DNA from: Saccoglossus kowalevskii
Taxonomy: Eukaryota > Hemichordata > Enteropneusta > Harrimaniidae
DNA: 24,048 nt
Assembly: GCF_000003605.2 (NCBI RefSeq)
Contig: NW_003158727.1
Coordinates: 53,412 to 77,459 of the forward strand
Reading direction: 5' to 3'
The notes beneath the pieces were generated by a model. It searched no databases and was not told the origin of the DNA. It saw only the letters and a program-made list of their open reading frames with translations. Within the stretch, counting starts at the first letter, position 1; the number at the start of each line of letters is the position of its first letter. Made by a program: the position numbers and the translations under genes. Of this stretch, positions 9,701 through 18,535 are shown piece by piece.

Positions 9701-11223
9701 TTATTTTGAGATGGTATATACAAGACGTTATTGTTTTACTCGTAGTAATCCAACTCCTCTAATTTCAACTTCTGCACTCCCCTGAGATATATTATAAATT
9801 AGCACTCCGATACTTTGTTTATGGGTGATGTTATTGTTCATAGGTGATAAAAACCAGCTGTTTAAATTGTGGCTGTATCGTGTATGTATTATGGTGAAAT
9901 ATTACCCTCGATTTCGGAACAAATACTGACTATCCATTGTATTCATAATCTTGAGATGTTACAGTTGGACGCTAGACACGCATGTGTGTTTGTTTTAGAT
10001 GATATAGTATAGATCTTACCTCCCCATTGGAACACGGTTGAATTTGGGAGTATCGCGAGGTGCAGACTGCGCCATCACTGTCTACGTCATCATCTTCGGC
10101 CATTCCAAACTGCGCCGTGCAATTGTTGGAGTAGTAGGCGTATTTCCGCCAAGTCTGGGCAAAATCGTCGGAACGCTCAATCACCATCGCTGCAGGCCGA
10201 GCATTTTTAAACACCATCACAAGATAAGTGAAATAGAAATGGCCTTCAAAATCTAATTGAATTGTTTCCGGTGTCACACCGAGTGATGACTGCCACCATG
10301 TGTCGAGCTGAGTCAGAGAAGAATCAATCATGTGACTTGCTGGATGAGCTTTGCTTGCTTTCCTGTAAACAAGATGAGAAATAATATAAAAAACAAGAAC
10401 AACAGATGTTTTATGTGCCTCCTTTTCCTGTCTATCACAAACACAAACTAATAAATCAATAACTGTGTATTTTCAACTATTATCACCGCATCCTCTGCTC
10501 TATTCGCTACATACAACACGCAACGCCTACGTACTGCAATGAACTGAAGTGAACTGCTGCGCATAAAAGTTTGTATATAACCATTTCCCCATTCAATCTT
10601 TCGCTGTCAATTATGTGCATAATGTTTCTCACGTTCTGAATAAAACAAATGAAATAATAATAAAAAAAATACTACAAACACAGATCTAAAGTTGATCCAT
10701 TTTTAATCTTCAATGACTTACTTTGTATTGCACTTGTAGCACTCAATGTTATCGCATGACTCAAGAACGCAGAACTTCTCTCCCCTATCCTTGCCACACT
10801 CGGAAAGTGTCTTCAGTTGGCGCCCAATAACCAGATTGCCTGTTCGTGCATAACAGGTTTGCTGCGAGCAACCCACTCCATCAATATCTGAAACACAACG
10901 ATAAACACATGCGCATGCATGTGTAATATTTCAGTTCCATCACCAAGGATACTACATGTTTTAATGTAACTATTGAAAATTGCACTTGTTATGTATAAAC
11001 ACGTCTGTCGCATGATCTATAAACAACTTAAACAGTTACATCACATTCTACGGTAAAGCCGTAACACAATCTGGAGTCAGTTTGGCACAATATCAAAGAA
11101 AAAAAAGTATGTCGGGCCAACACACTGAGTGAACGAAGTAACATAAAGTAGCTCACCGATGGTTAATGCGGACGTTGCCAAGCAGCATACCAGGAATACG
11201 ATGAGAAACCAGTATTTGGACAT
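504..11223 (-). CDS. NTN4: Netrin-4 (beta-netrin)-like gene, seven exons
   Basis: Seven exons (11157-11223, 10722-10887, 10020-10362, 4810-5091, 2667-2793, 1045-1233, 504-793) join in phase at GT-AG borders to give 1464 bp, 487 residues plus stop. Order: signal peptide (about 1-19), beta-type LN domain (about 25-261, with TWWQS near 99-103 and [10 protein letters not shown] near 133-142), LE1 (262-329), LE2 (330-392), LE3 (393-446), half LE4 (to about 461) and a basic tail. LN domains also start laminin beta and gamma chains, but the VHGKC entry to the second half of LE1, the SGYYRD end of LE2 and the LE3 to half-LE4 passage (GYYGFG...GC...C.C) point to netrin-4. That protein is secreted into basement membranes and is known to bind laminin through its LN domain and disturb laminin polymerisation. 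Known netrin-4 proteins end in an NTR module, which is absent here. Either this form lacks it or further exons lie left of position 1. Sizes and joins are read directly; the netrin-4 name rests on remembered family features. Confidence 0.85.
1045..1233 (-). CDS. NTN4: Netrin-4-like exon 6: LE2 domain
   Basis: Acceptor TTCTTCAG precedes 1233 and donor C|GTGAGT follows 1045. The exon encodes a full eight-cysteine LE repeat (330-391): [13 protein letters not shown], then [19 protein letters not shown] and GYYRD...NACK. CHFD followed by the GGVCDxCxHxTxGxNC block is the standard LE2 pattern of laminin beta chains and netrin-4. Start and end phases match the neighbours; the last C plus GG from exon 7 codes Arg392. 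Confidence 0.93.
1234..2666 (-). other. Intron 5 of the netrin-4-like gene
   Basis: The intron has GTAAGT and TTCTTCAG ends. It is AT-rich with no coding exon. A 22-bp block (AAATTAAAGGCCRAATATGAMC) occurs at 1785-1806 and again at 2330-2351, suggesting two old relics of one dispersed repeat. A perfect 16-bp palindrome, ATGGATTTAAATCCAT, lies at 2204-2219. Confidence 0.75.
2667..2793 (-). CDS. NTN4: Netrin-4-like exon 5: second half of LE1
   Basis: Donor C|GTAAGT follows 2667. The acceptor before 2793 ends CACAAG, with A at -3, which is weaker than the usual CAG or TAG. 42 codons plus one base encode [19 protein letters not shown], then [10 protein letters not shown] and NQCK. This is the classical second half of a first laminin-type EGF repeat; FNDxPWRPA is shared by laminin and netrin LE1. 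The leftover C joins AA of exon 6 to give Gln329. The 5' end of this exon was duplicated into intron 4 (3016-3051). Confidence 0.9.
2758..3237. repeat. Tandem duplication across the exon 5 acceptor
   Basis: Copy 1 is 2758-3015 and copy 2 about 3016-3237. Both run from ATCAGTGTTGTGTT through the exon 5 acceptor, TTATTAGGAATAA and AACATCCAACAGTAG to the closing GATAACATCAT. They differ by scattered substitutions, and copy 2 lacks about 40 bp inside, where copy 1 repeats the motif GTATTTACC. The duplication therefore took in the first 36 bp of exon 5 plus some 220 bp of intron 4. Confidence 0.9.
3016..3051 (-). pseudogene. Fossil 5' fragment of exon 5
   Basis: This minus-strand segment repeats the first 36 bp of exon 5 (2758-2793) and keeps an AG acceptor at 3052-3053. 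It reads I-H-G-K-C-L-C and then TAA, where the true exon has Gln, and the rest of the exon is missing. It cannot encode LE1 and would truncate the protein if spliced in. Confidence 0.85.
3276..3339. repeat. 32-bp direct dimer
   Basis: Two adjacent copies of a 32-bp sequence containing TACAATGGGACATTG and GTGCTACCCAG, with few differences. It is intronic and no function is visible. Confidence 0.8.
4446..4630. repeat. 37-bp minisatellite, four copies plus degenerate edge
   Basis: CTTTGGTGGTAAAAC starts at 4448, 4485, 4522 and 4559, an exact 37-bp period, each time joined to a CACTACTCACC-like end. A fifth, decayed unit follows (CACCCTTAATTGGAGGTGAG). It lies about 180-360 bp upstream (in transcription, downstream) of the exon 4 donor side within intron 4. 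Confidence 0.9.
4810..5091 (-). CDS. NTN4: Netrin-4-like exon 4: end of LN domain, start of LE1
   Basis: Acceptor ATTGTAG precedes 5091 and donor AAG|GTAAGA follows 4810. The exon is exactly 94 codons (193-286) with phase 0 at both ends. VIFRSLLP continues the GE that closes exon 3, giving the conserved [19 protein letters not shown] is the conserved LN C-terminal strand, and [13 protein letters not shown] opens LE1 at about residue 262. A CIPC pair replaces the cysteine-free loop usual in laminin beta chains. The 43-bp 5' part before the internal ATG at 5040 belongs to the exon. Confidence 0.92.
6725..6929. mobile_element. MITE-like element with terminal inverted repeats and TA target duplication
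   Basis: A 10-bp perfect terminal inverted repeat (CTGTAAAACA at 6727-6736, TGTTTTACAG at 6918-6927) is flanked on both sides by TA. Similarity continues inward (TAGCT.GCAT on both arms). The interior is AT-rich with the motif GCTAAATTAAGAT twice (near 6785 and 6847) and has no coding capacity. TA duplication and short inverted ends are the signature of non-autonomous Tc1/mariner-type elements. The family is not identified. Confidence 0.7.
8839..8909 (-). pseudogene. Fossil fragment of LN exon 3 in intron 3
   Basis: 71 bp that match 10229-10300 within exon 3 with three substitutions and one single-base gap. On the minus strand it still reads [21 protein letters not shown] with no stop, then loses frame after the gap. 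Similarity stops abruptly at both ends, and no functional acceptor or donor pair frames it, so it is a duplicated relic and not an alternative exon. Confidence 0.9.
9321..9427. repeat. Cluster of CCAATCAG motifs at 22-25 bp spacing
   Basis: CCAATC or a one-base variant occurs at 9321, 9345, 9370, 9394 (CGAATCAGA) and 9416, usually followed by AGAAGTCAAA or similar and AT-rich spacer. It reads as a degenerate 24-bp tandem repeat whose unit contains an NF-Y-type CCAAT box. It lies in intron 3, about 600 bp downstream of exon 3 in the gene's direction. Any regulatory role is inference. Confidence 0.65.
10020..10362 (-). CDS. NTN4: Netrin-4-like exon 3: LN domain core
   Basis: Acceptor TTTACAG precedes 10362 and donor GAG|GTAAGA follows 10020. 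The exon is one base plus 114 codons (residues 78-192). It carries the most diagnostic LN motifs: HPASH, TWWQS (99-103), the [16 protein letters not shown] strand, [10 protein letters not shown], the TW.KY strand and [12 protein letters not shown]. One N-glycosylation sequon (NCT) lies in the YYSNNCT segment. An acidic insert (EDDDVDSD) sits between the last two conserved blocks. Part of this exon (10229-10300) has a near-identical intronic copy at 8839-8909. Confidence 0.93.
10363..10721 (-). other. Intron 2 of the netrin-4-like gene
   Basis: A 359-bp intron with GTAAGT and TTTACAG ends. It is AT-rich, and I see no other feature in it. Confidence 0.8.
10722..10887 (-). CDS. NTN4: Netrin-4-like exon 2: start of LN domain
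   Basis: Acceptor GTTTCAG precedes 10887 and donor AA|GTAAGT follows 10722. The exon encodes residues 23-78, including [18 protein letters not shown], then C...GEKFC and a C..CNTK end. The spacing of these cysteines and the TGNLVIGR motif are typical of the N-terminal third of laminin beta and netrin-4 LN domains, and differ from the netrin-1/gamma form. It enters in phase with exon 1 and leaves two bases to make AAG (Lys78) with exon 3. Confidence 0.88.
11157..11223 (-). CDS. NTN4: Netrin-4-like exon 1: signal peptide
   Basis: ATG at 11223 opens 22 codons plus one base and ends at donor G|GTGAGC. The peptide begins MSKYWF and runs through a hydrophobic core ([10 protein letters not shown]) with small residues (ATSA) suited to signal peptidase cleavage near residue 19, as expected for a secreted netrin. 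An in-frame ATG 13 codons upstream (11262) exists, but it would put a polar stretch before the signal core, so the 11223 start is preferred. The split codon joins exon 2 as GAT (Asp23). Confidence 0.8.
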
Positions 11224-11594
11224 GATGTGAAAACTTTGAATTCCAAATGGTTTCCACGTCAATGAATATAAGAGAGAATGTGTCAGATATTTGCCAGTAC
11301 ACTGGACACTATCTTCTTGTCTGATGTCTTGGTCTCAATTAAGAACTTTAATAGTTGTCACTGTTGACTCGTACTGATGTACTCACCATGTCGAGGCTCG
11401 ACAGGATGCAATTATTGATCACGTGCCCAAACGCCTCCGCTCGACTTTCAAGGTCGCGTCTTTCTCATCAACAAAGAAAAAAATAGCTTCATTTTATCTA
11501 GATATTTATTTTATGAGCTTGAATGTAAATGAATACTTTGGCTGTTGAAGATCGTAAACTATTAAATTTGTTTTAAAATTACCGTAACTCGCAC

Positions 11595-11808
11595 TCCCGT
11601 TAGTCACCGAACAAACTTGCAAGGATTGACGATTTCGAAATTTGAGTTCGAATTCATAAGCGAATAAAAACGACTAGAGAATCATACTAGCTTCGAACTT
11701 CCCATTAGTCAACGAACAAACTTGCAAGGATTTCAAAATTTGAGTTCGAATTTGTTCCCAGATAAAAACAAATTAGAATCATGCTAGTTTCGAACTTTCA
11801 AGCTTTAT
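11595..11808. repeat. 105-bp tandem duplication
   Basis: Two adjacent copies begin CCCRTTAGTCAMCGAACAAA at about 11596 and 11701. Each continues through CTTGCAAGGATT, AAATTTGAGTTCGAAT, ATAAAAAC and AATCAT.CTAG.TTCGAACTT. The copies differ by substitutions and small gaps. It lies 370-590 bp upstream of the netrin-4-like start codon. Confidence 0.85.
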
Positions 11809-12607
11809 TCAGATAACATTTTAACGTTGACGCCATCATATCTCTGATTACCGTATACACTCGTGTTTATGGATAACATGATCTGGATATCTTTTGATAT
11901 AAGCCCGGTTCACGGTTTTATTTCACTTGAAACACATTTTTCTCAGTTAATATTAAGTTCTCGTTATCGTGTGTATGTCCATCATCTTTAACTTACGAGA
12001 GTGTCCTTACAGTAAGTTACAGTAAACAAATGCCAATAACATCGTGGATACAATCAACATGTGCTTATTATTGTCATCCAATACACCAGTCTCACTCTGT
12101 GCTTCACATATGTCAGAGATTTAATTCTGACAGACGATGACAGGTGATAGCCAGTCGTTGTCAATATCATGAACGGATATACACACTACGCATGTACAAC
12201 ATGAACTGTGCGCTGTGCTGCATACCAACACCCAAGAGTGTATGACAACAAATTTGTCAGAATTACCGCTGTGCGTATACGTTCAACCCGGAACACTACA
12301 GCTTGTATCCTCAACGGAAATATATCAACTTGTTCTATTTAAAAAGCGGCATATGTATTAAATAATGTGGTGCTAGGAGCATGACTCGGCAGTACTGCAC
12401 GAACACACAGTTACAATCAAACCTATGTATCCATTTGTTAACATCCGTTCAAACAATGCAACGTATATAATACGAAGAATTATTTTTCCGTCGCTCAATA
12501 CAAGTTGTTAACAATGTCCGCGCATGAATACAGGTTTACTCTCTAAATATACTAAGCAATTGCGCCCGAAGTGAAGTTACACAGAAATGTCAGACCTCCC
12601 GTGTTTG

Positions 12608-12629
12608 TATAAAGGCCATTGCCTTTATA
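12608..12629. repeat. Perfect inverted repeat with TATAAA on both strands
   Basis: TATAAAGGC, a 4-bp CATT loop, then GCCTTTATA. The 9-bp arms are perfect and place TATAAA on each strand. No transcript start can be tied to it. Confidence 0.6.
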
Positions 12630-14502
12630 AAATACCTGACTTTAAAGTTTATTTTAGCTGACGAATGTTTATAGTTAGATTTACAGTAACGGCCTTGGCA
12701 ATAAACACGATCCAATGTCAAAGTGCACGTAATCTATACTTGGATGTATTCTGACCTCTCTTTCATAGATTGTCATGCCAAGTTGTCTTGCTCCTCGGAT
12801 TGCAATCTCAAGGATATTTTGACCTCTATGAGGAGCAGTCTGTTATTCTCATAAAACATGAATTCGTTTTCAAATATTTAATCAGTTCTTTTTTATTTTA
12901 TTTGAACAGCGCCATCCATGGTAAAGTTCCCTTTCATGTGGCAGCGTTTGAAACTTTCGTGCATGCGCATAGCATAAAATGAAATCGCAAGGCATGCGCT
13001 CAACTTTGAATATACAGGTCATTTCACTTCCAACTCTCTATTTGCGAGGATAAATGGTGAAACCCACAAACTGTCTTAGATGTCAGTTATGTCCCAGTCA
13101 TCAACTCATTTCTGTCAAATCAGTGATTGACATGTAACCGACACAGCAGCAGGGTAATTTCATATTAATGAGAACTAACAGTTTCACAAATAAGTAAACA
13201 GTACTATCGTTCGCAGATGACCCCAGTAGGTTTCCACCATATCGCACAACGTGCGTATACCACGCTAATGGAGGGTGTCGATTGAACTTTAACGGCCATC
13301 ATCATGAAATGCTGTGTTTATTTGAGCCAAGGCTGGTTGTTGAAGCAGAACTTCCTTCTAGCAGACGAAAAACTATCAACCAATATGTTGATTGATTTGG
13401 CACGTTATTGTGCGTAACTACAAGAAAACAACAACATGCAAACAAACAATACAGAGTATTGTTTTAGCATGGGGGGGGGACTTTTTTTCTCTCTGGGCAC
13501 ACCGCTGGTACGTTTTGAAAGACACGTGTATTGAAGAACGGTTTTTGCGTGGAAAGTAATAGCTTCGCATTGTGTGATGTCACGGTGACGTCTGTAATGA
13601 TCGACGTGACCGGAGAATACCATTCATTGAATACAGCAGTTGCTTGAGAAATGAAGTTGGTCATGCACTACGGTATAAGACCAGAACGTAGTACTTGAAA
13701 TTCGCTACTCGGGTTAGAGAAATTGACCAAGTGTTTGTATATCACAGCAAACCCATACGACCAGTTATTCGGCAAAAATTTACACCGCGGTCCACCAAGT
13801 TTATAGTGGTCGCCATAAAATAGATATGATCGCTAATCTAGACAATTCAAATTGTTAAATTTTCGAAGACTCACCGAACGAAAGTAAATTTCATTACTCT
13901 GTGATGCCTCTGGTTGAAAAATACAAATTCCTAGAAAAGTGCATATTCTTGTCAATTAGGCGCGTTTTGCGAATTACAATACTATTGTAGAGGCCACGCC
14001 ATGATTATAGGACGTATGTTCGATCACCCGTATGTATCATTTCCCCACAATGTATAGTATGTAAGACGTGTTTAGACACCATCGTGATCGGAATTGTCAC
14101 ATTCCTGATAATTATGCTTAGCGATGCATTGGTAGATGTTATTTACAGCACCGTGACCATACAGACATGATCACCAACCATTCACAGCGTAAACCACAGC
14201 ATAATAATACCACATGGACACAATAAACAACTATAAATAGAAGGAGGATTTATCACTATTTCATCCTGACTGACGTTTCTAAAACCTTCAACTATTCTAA
14301 GTTGCAATCAGGGCTTATTCAGAGGACAATAGTTGTCCAAGGTAGCTGGTAAATAAAGGGACATTGTTCTATGTTGACAAATTCAAATAGCCAGAAAGGA
14401 TCTTGACCATAGAACTAGTACAGGATTGTAAGAGTACAGTAAACGTCAGACTGTTCAAGCAAAACAACACCGTGTTGCTGACCTCACATGTAAGCGTAGC
14501 AG

Positions 14503-15316
14503 GTAAGGCTGACAGACACACTATTGACATGCTGCCTCGGTAAGGCAGACAGACACACTATTGACATGCTGCCTCGGTAAGGCTGACAGACACACTATTG
14601 ACATGCTGCCTCGGTAAGGCTGACAGACACACTATTGACATGCTGCCTCGGTAAGGCAGACAGACACACTATTGACATGCTGCCTCGGTAAGGCTGACAG
14701 ACACACTATTGACATGCTGCCTCGGTAAGGCAGACAGACACACTATTGACATGCTGCCTCGGTAAGGCTGACAGACACACTATTGACATGCTGCCTCGGT
14801 AAGGCAGACAGACACACTATTGACATGCTGCCTCGGTAAGGCTGACAGACACACTATTGACATGCTGCCTCGGTAAGGCAGACAGACACACTATTGACAT
14901 GCTGCCTCGGTAAGGCAGACAGACACACTATTGACATGCTGCCTCGGTAAGGCTGACAGACACACTATTGACATGCTGCCTCGGTAAGGCTGACAGACAC
15001 ACTATTGACATGCTGCCTCGGTAAGGCTGACAGACACACTATTGACATGCTGCCTCGGTAAGGCTGACAGACACACTATTGACATGCTGCCTCGGTAAGG
15101 CTGACAGACACACTATTGACATGCTGCCTCGGTAAGGCTGACAGACACACTATTGACATGCTGCCTCGGTAAGGCTGACAGACACACTATTGACATGCTG
15201 CCTCGGTAAGGCTGACAGACACACTATTGACATGCTGCCTCGGTAAGGCTGACAGACACACTATTGACATGCTGCCTCGGTAAGGCTGACAGACACACTA
15301 TTGACATGCTGCCTCG
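14503..15316. repeat. 37-bp satellite array, 22 exact-length units
   Basis: The unit GTAAGGC(T/A)GACAGACACA, then CTATTGACATGCTGCCTCG, repeats 22 times without any length change (22 x 37 = 814 bp). The only variation I found is T or A at position 8: units 2, 5, 7, 9, 11 and 12 carry A and the rest T. The array begins and ends sharply. The period is not a multiple of three and no open frame runs through it. Such homogeneity indicates recent expansion or gene conversion. Confidence 0.97.
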
Positions 15317-17116
15317 ACGAATATTTCAAAATTGAATGCCCTTTATATTGGTCCGTGGTTTTTTATACTTGACTGGGTTATTTTCTTTTTTTTTCGAAAA
15401 AACACATCTTATTTCTCCAATTTGTTTATAGTTTGTTTAGTTTTGTTTGTTCAACCTATTTTCACGTTCCAATGTACGATAACACACCACACCAACACGT
15501 GACACGTCTGCATTGTGTTTGTGTTTAATCAGCGCATTGAAGTTAAATCAGTACATACTAAATGACATTCTATAATTGTAAAAAATACATATTTTTTAGA
15601 AGGAATTAAAATTATAGTATATCATTTTCTGTATCATATTTATATAATAAACACACCATAATCAATTGTAAAACAATATATCGTCTTTATCTTCAGAGGG
15701 GTTTACTGGCAAGACTTTACAAATCTGCTCTAGCGCAAAGTATAAGGTTGGTGAAGCAAGGTTGTGTAGACATTAATTAATTATGCTGGAAGGCAAAGCC
15801 AGACGTTAATTGGGTGGAATTGGTTTATATGCGAAGGATTAGTACACGCCACAAAGCACGCGAGGAATGTAACAATGTTATACAACTCAATTATGCGTAC
15901 ACATTCAGGCGTGACATTGCCTTGGTGTGAATACACTTGGATCTCCTCAGTTGAGGTTAATCTCTTTAGTTTTCAACCCATAAATCATTGTCGAACAAAA
16001 TTTGGACACAGTCTTTATAATATTCAACAATGGTCTGATTCAATGGTGCAATCATGATATTATCCTTGGCAGGTCATATATATACTGAGCTAAAACTACT
16101 ATTAGTTGCACATTGCTGCTAATGTGATTCACCCTACTTTGGGACATCCATATATGACCGGGAGAAACAGCTCTAAAATCGCAAACATAACGAGCGTTTC
16201 TACACGACAGTGGAACAAAACGAGACATTCCGTGTAAATGTCGATGACCGGCTAACCAAACGATCAATTTTAGTGCGGTGATAACAGTTTCTCGGCTGGA
16301 AATCCTGTACAATTAATTAAAAATAACTTTACTGCGTATGTATACATGATCTGTCTTATAGCGTTCGCTTCTTTCAAGTGTGACATCCCCCGGTGCTCAT
16401 AGCATAACTTCTCACTTGGTCGCTGTTGCTACGTTTCCAGACTGGCCACTTTGTGTCATACATATATCACCATAATGGTTGGAGATGATGACGTATTTCT
16501 TTATTTGTAAATCCTCGTTCACACAATGGCTGGCTTCGAGAGATATGAATGCGTATCCTAAGTACACATCTTAGAAGTGTGCATCATTGCTGCTTGTTCG
16601 GCAGTTAGGTGCAATCAACGGAACTGTTGATCGAACAAGCTCTTCGATGGCATATTTATGAGAGCAAGGAGCATGTTTTAAAACGTTGTGGGCGTTTTTC
16701 TGTACCCAAAATTTTGAGGACACGAGAAATGTTTCATAATTTATAAATACGTTGTCTGAAGGGAAGGTTGAATGCTACGCCATGCATAAAAATGGACCCT
16801 CATGGGTGGCAATTTAACGGATAGAGGAAATATGAAGGAGGTCTTCGGGGCAGGCAAACTTTGAAAATGGTTTGGGCAGAGGGCATATTTGCTTGTCAAT
16901 GAAGAGACAGTGTTCACTTTTTCAGTTGAAGGGGTAGTTTAAACAACCCTCTGGGCATTGAATTGTTCATTTTTTCTAAAGGTAAAACACATTGCTGGTT
17001 GACTGCATTTGGCTGATCCCGCGAAAACGAAGTCATGTAAAAACATTGACACTAGGAGGTGTGGTTCAGTGGAACTTAGCGTCGTATGTGTCTTTTCCTA
17101 ATAACTCCAATGTTCT

Positions 17117-17224
17117 AAGTACGGCGTATTTTTAATTAATTATTAATAACTTGTACGTTGAAAGTACGGTCATTCGTACTTGCAACGTACGAATTAAAAC
17201 TAAATATATAAATACGCCGTACTT
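17117..17224. mobile_element. 108-bp foldback palindrome (MITE-like)
   Basis: The outer arms AAGTACGGCGTATT (17117-17130) and AATACGCCGTACTT (17211-17224) are perfect 14-bp complements. The inner arms 17153-17168 and 17175-17190 pair at 15 of 16 bases around a GTCATT loop, and the AT-rich stretches between are of similar length (22 and 20 bp). It would fold into one long hairpin. No coding capacity and no convincing target-site duplication were seen, so calling it a mobile element is inference. Confidence 0.6.
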
Positions 17225-18460
17225 GCAACATGCGTTAAATAATACTAGTTCATTCTTGTTTGTTTATTTATTAACAAATAACATCCCCGGGAGGGTTACA
17301 AATCAGATACTAGTAAAAGAAAAATAACGTTGTTGCAACGGATTATGTACGATTTATTGGTAAATAAATATCAATACGCGGCATTTGTGACATACTAGCT
17401 ATTGGTAAATATAAATAAAATAAATATTTAAATATATAGAACTACAAGGACTCAGTCGATAATATATAAAACGTGGATCTGGCCGAAACGTCGGGGGTGG
17501 TAAATAGTGGCCCGGAAACCTGCATTCATTGGCAGGATATATCGACCTATGGCTATTTGTTGGTAACGATGTGCTCCGTGTTTCACGTCCGTCTGAATGA
17601 TTGTCTGTACTAGTATTTTACGATCGGACTCGAAAGCCCAAAACACTGCTATAACTGTGACAATAACATTCTTTTACTGGTTGCTGTACAGTTTACTGGT
17701 AGTCCTTAAAATAGGCGCTTTGAATCCGGCATTGTTGTATCATTCGTCTTGACACCACTCACAGCCTTATGCGTCATGTTTCGTAGTCGAGGTTGTTGCT
17801 ACTGGTGACATGGGTGTAATTTATACATATTCATCGTATACCACGTGTTTCTGAGTTGAAACTACCTTTGGCCTTTCCGCTTTATGACACAGATTATTCT
17901 TAAAATCAATAATGGATGCTGACCCAATGTCTACGGCATTAGTTCATCTATAAACTGACTGTTTAATTCTCTGGCTAGCATAATGTATTATACTGACTTC
18001 TTATTTGTGACTGGTTTGTCACGTGATAAATTAATCAGTTTGGTAGTGGTATACAGGTAAAAGCAGCGTTTAATGTGACTGTCATTCACCGCAAAATTTA
18101 TCTATAAAATTATATACCATGTATACCACGAATATTTAGCACATGCGCACAGTTGCATTCTTATTAATATTATCAGCATGTCTATATTAATACACAAACC
18201 TAGTCGTTATGTAATTCAGTGTTAACGATAATTTAATTTCTTGGAAAAATTAACACGTATTGTCAAATGTGTTGTATTAGTCTCTGCGCAGACATGAACT
18301 TACATCACTTATTCAATTCGAAAAAAAAATTAAATGAGACCAACAATTAAATCTCACTATCCCCGATTTATCTAAAATTTTGATCAATATTAGTTATCGG
18401 TTATTGTCTTCAATAGTCGATAACCTTTGTCCCATATGGTTCCCCGTTATTTGTATTGTT

Positions 18461-18535
18461 TGTAAGTAAAGTAAGTAAAGTAAACTTTATTGACATTGTA
18501 CCCTCTTTAGGGTATTAAATTAATTACAATAAAGT
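18461..18535. repeat. GTAA-type microsatellite followed by nested hairpins
   Basis: GTAAGTAAAGTAAGTAAAG (18461 onward) leads into ACTTTATTG (18484-18492), which pairs with CAATAAAGT (18527-18535). Between them TACCCT-CTTT-AGGGTA forms a second, inner hairpin. A short tandem tail next to a paired terminal structure is seen at the 3' ends of some retroelements; that link is inference. Confidence 0.55.

Larger units (their letters stand above)
5092..10019 (-). other. Intron 3 of the netrin-4-like gene (about 4.9 kb)
   Basis: This is the longest intron, with ends GTAAGA and ATTGTAG. It holds a MITE-like element (6725-6929), a fossil of exon 3 (8839-8909), a TTAATTAA-rich stretch (about 8921-8960), a short CT microsatellite (about 7827-7848) and a CCAATCAG cluster (9321-9427). 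No further LN or LE exon could be recognised in it on either strand. Confidence 0.75.
11224..14502. other. 5' flank of the netrin-4-like gene, no gene recognised
   Basis: The stretch just upstream of the start (11224-11460) has a CACGTG E-box at 11420-11425 and a GTGAGT donor-like site on the minus strand at 11380-11385, which could end a 5' untranslated exon. No clear TATA box at a sensible distance was found. Further out lie the 105-bp duplication (11595-11808), an inverted repeat at 12608-12629, and otherwise AT-rich sequence with only short open frames of no recognisable family. Confidence 0.5.

Noticed and set aside
10905..10924. Alternating purine-pyrimidine run (ACACATGCGCATGCATGTGT) as Z-DNA or a regulatory site
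   Set aside because: Short, inside the 269-bp intron 1, and no further evidence.
13405..13664. Overlapping minus-strand frames with a hydrophobic or Pro-rich end
   Set aside because: Low-complexity sequence around a poly-G/poly-T tract; no conserved motif and no splice support.
14231..14240. CTATAAATAG TATA-box match
   Set aside because: No downstream open frame or exon; the satellite begins 270 bp later.
14503..15316. Regular 37-bp direct repeats as a CRISPR array
   Set aside because: Units are contiguous with no unique spacers, and the surrounding genome is clearly eukaryotic.
17452..17646. 64-codon minus-strand frame and the nearby CCGAAACGTCGG palindrome, as seen near some retroelement ends
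   Set aside because: Too short and without reverse transcriptase or endonuclease motifs to call an element.
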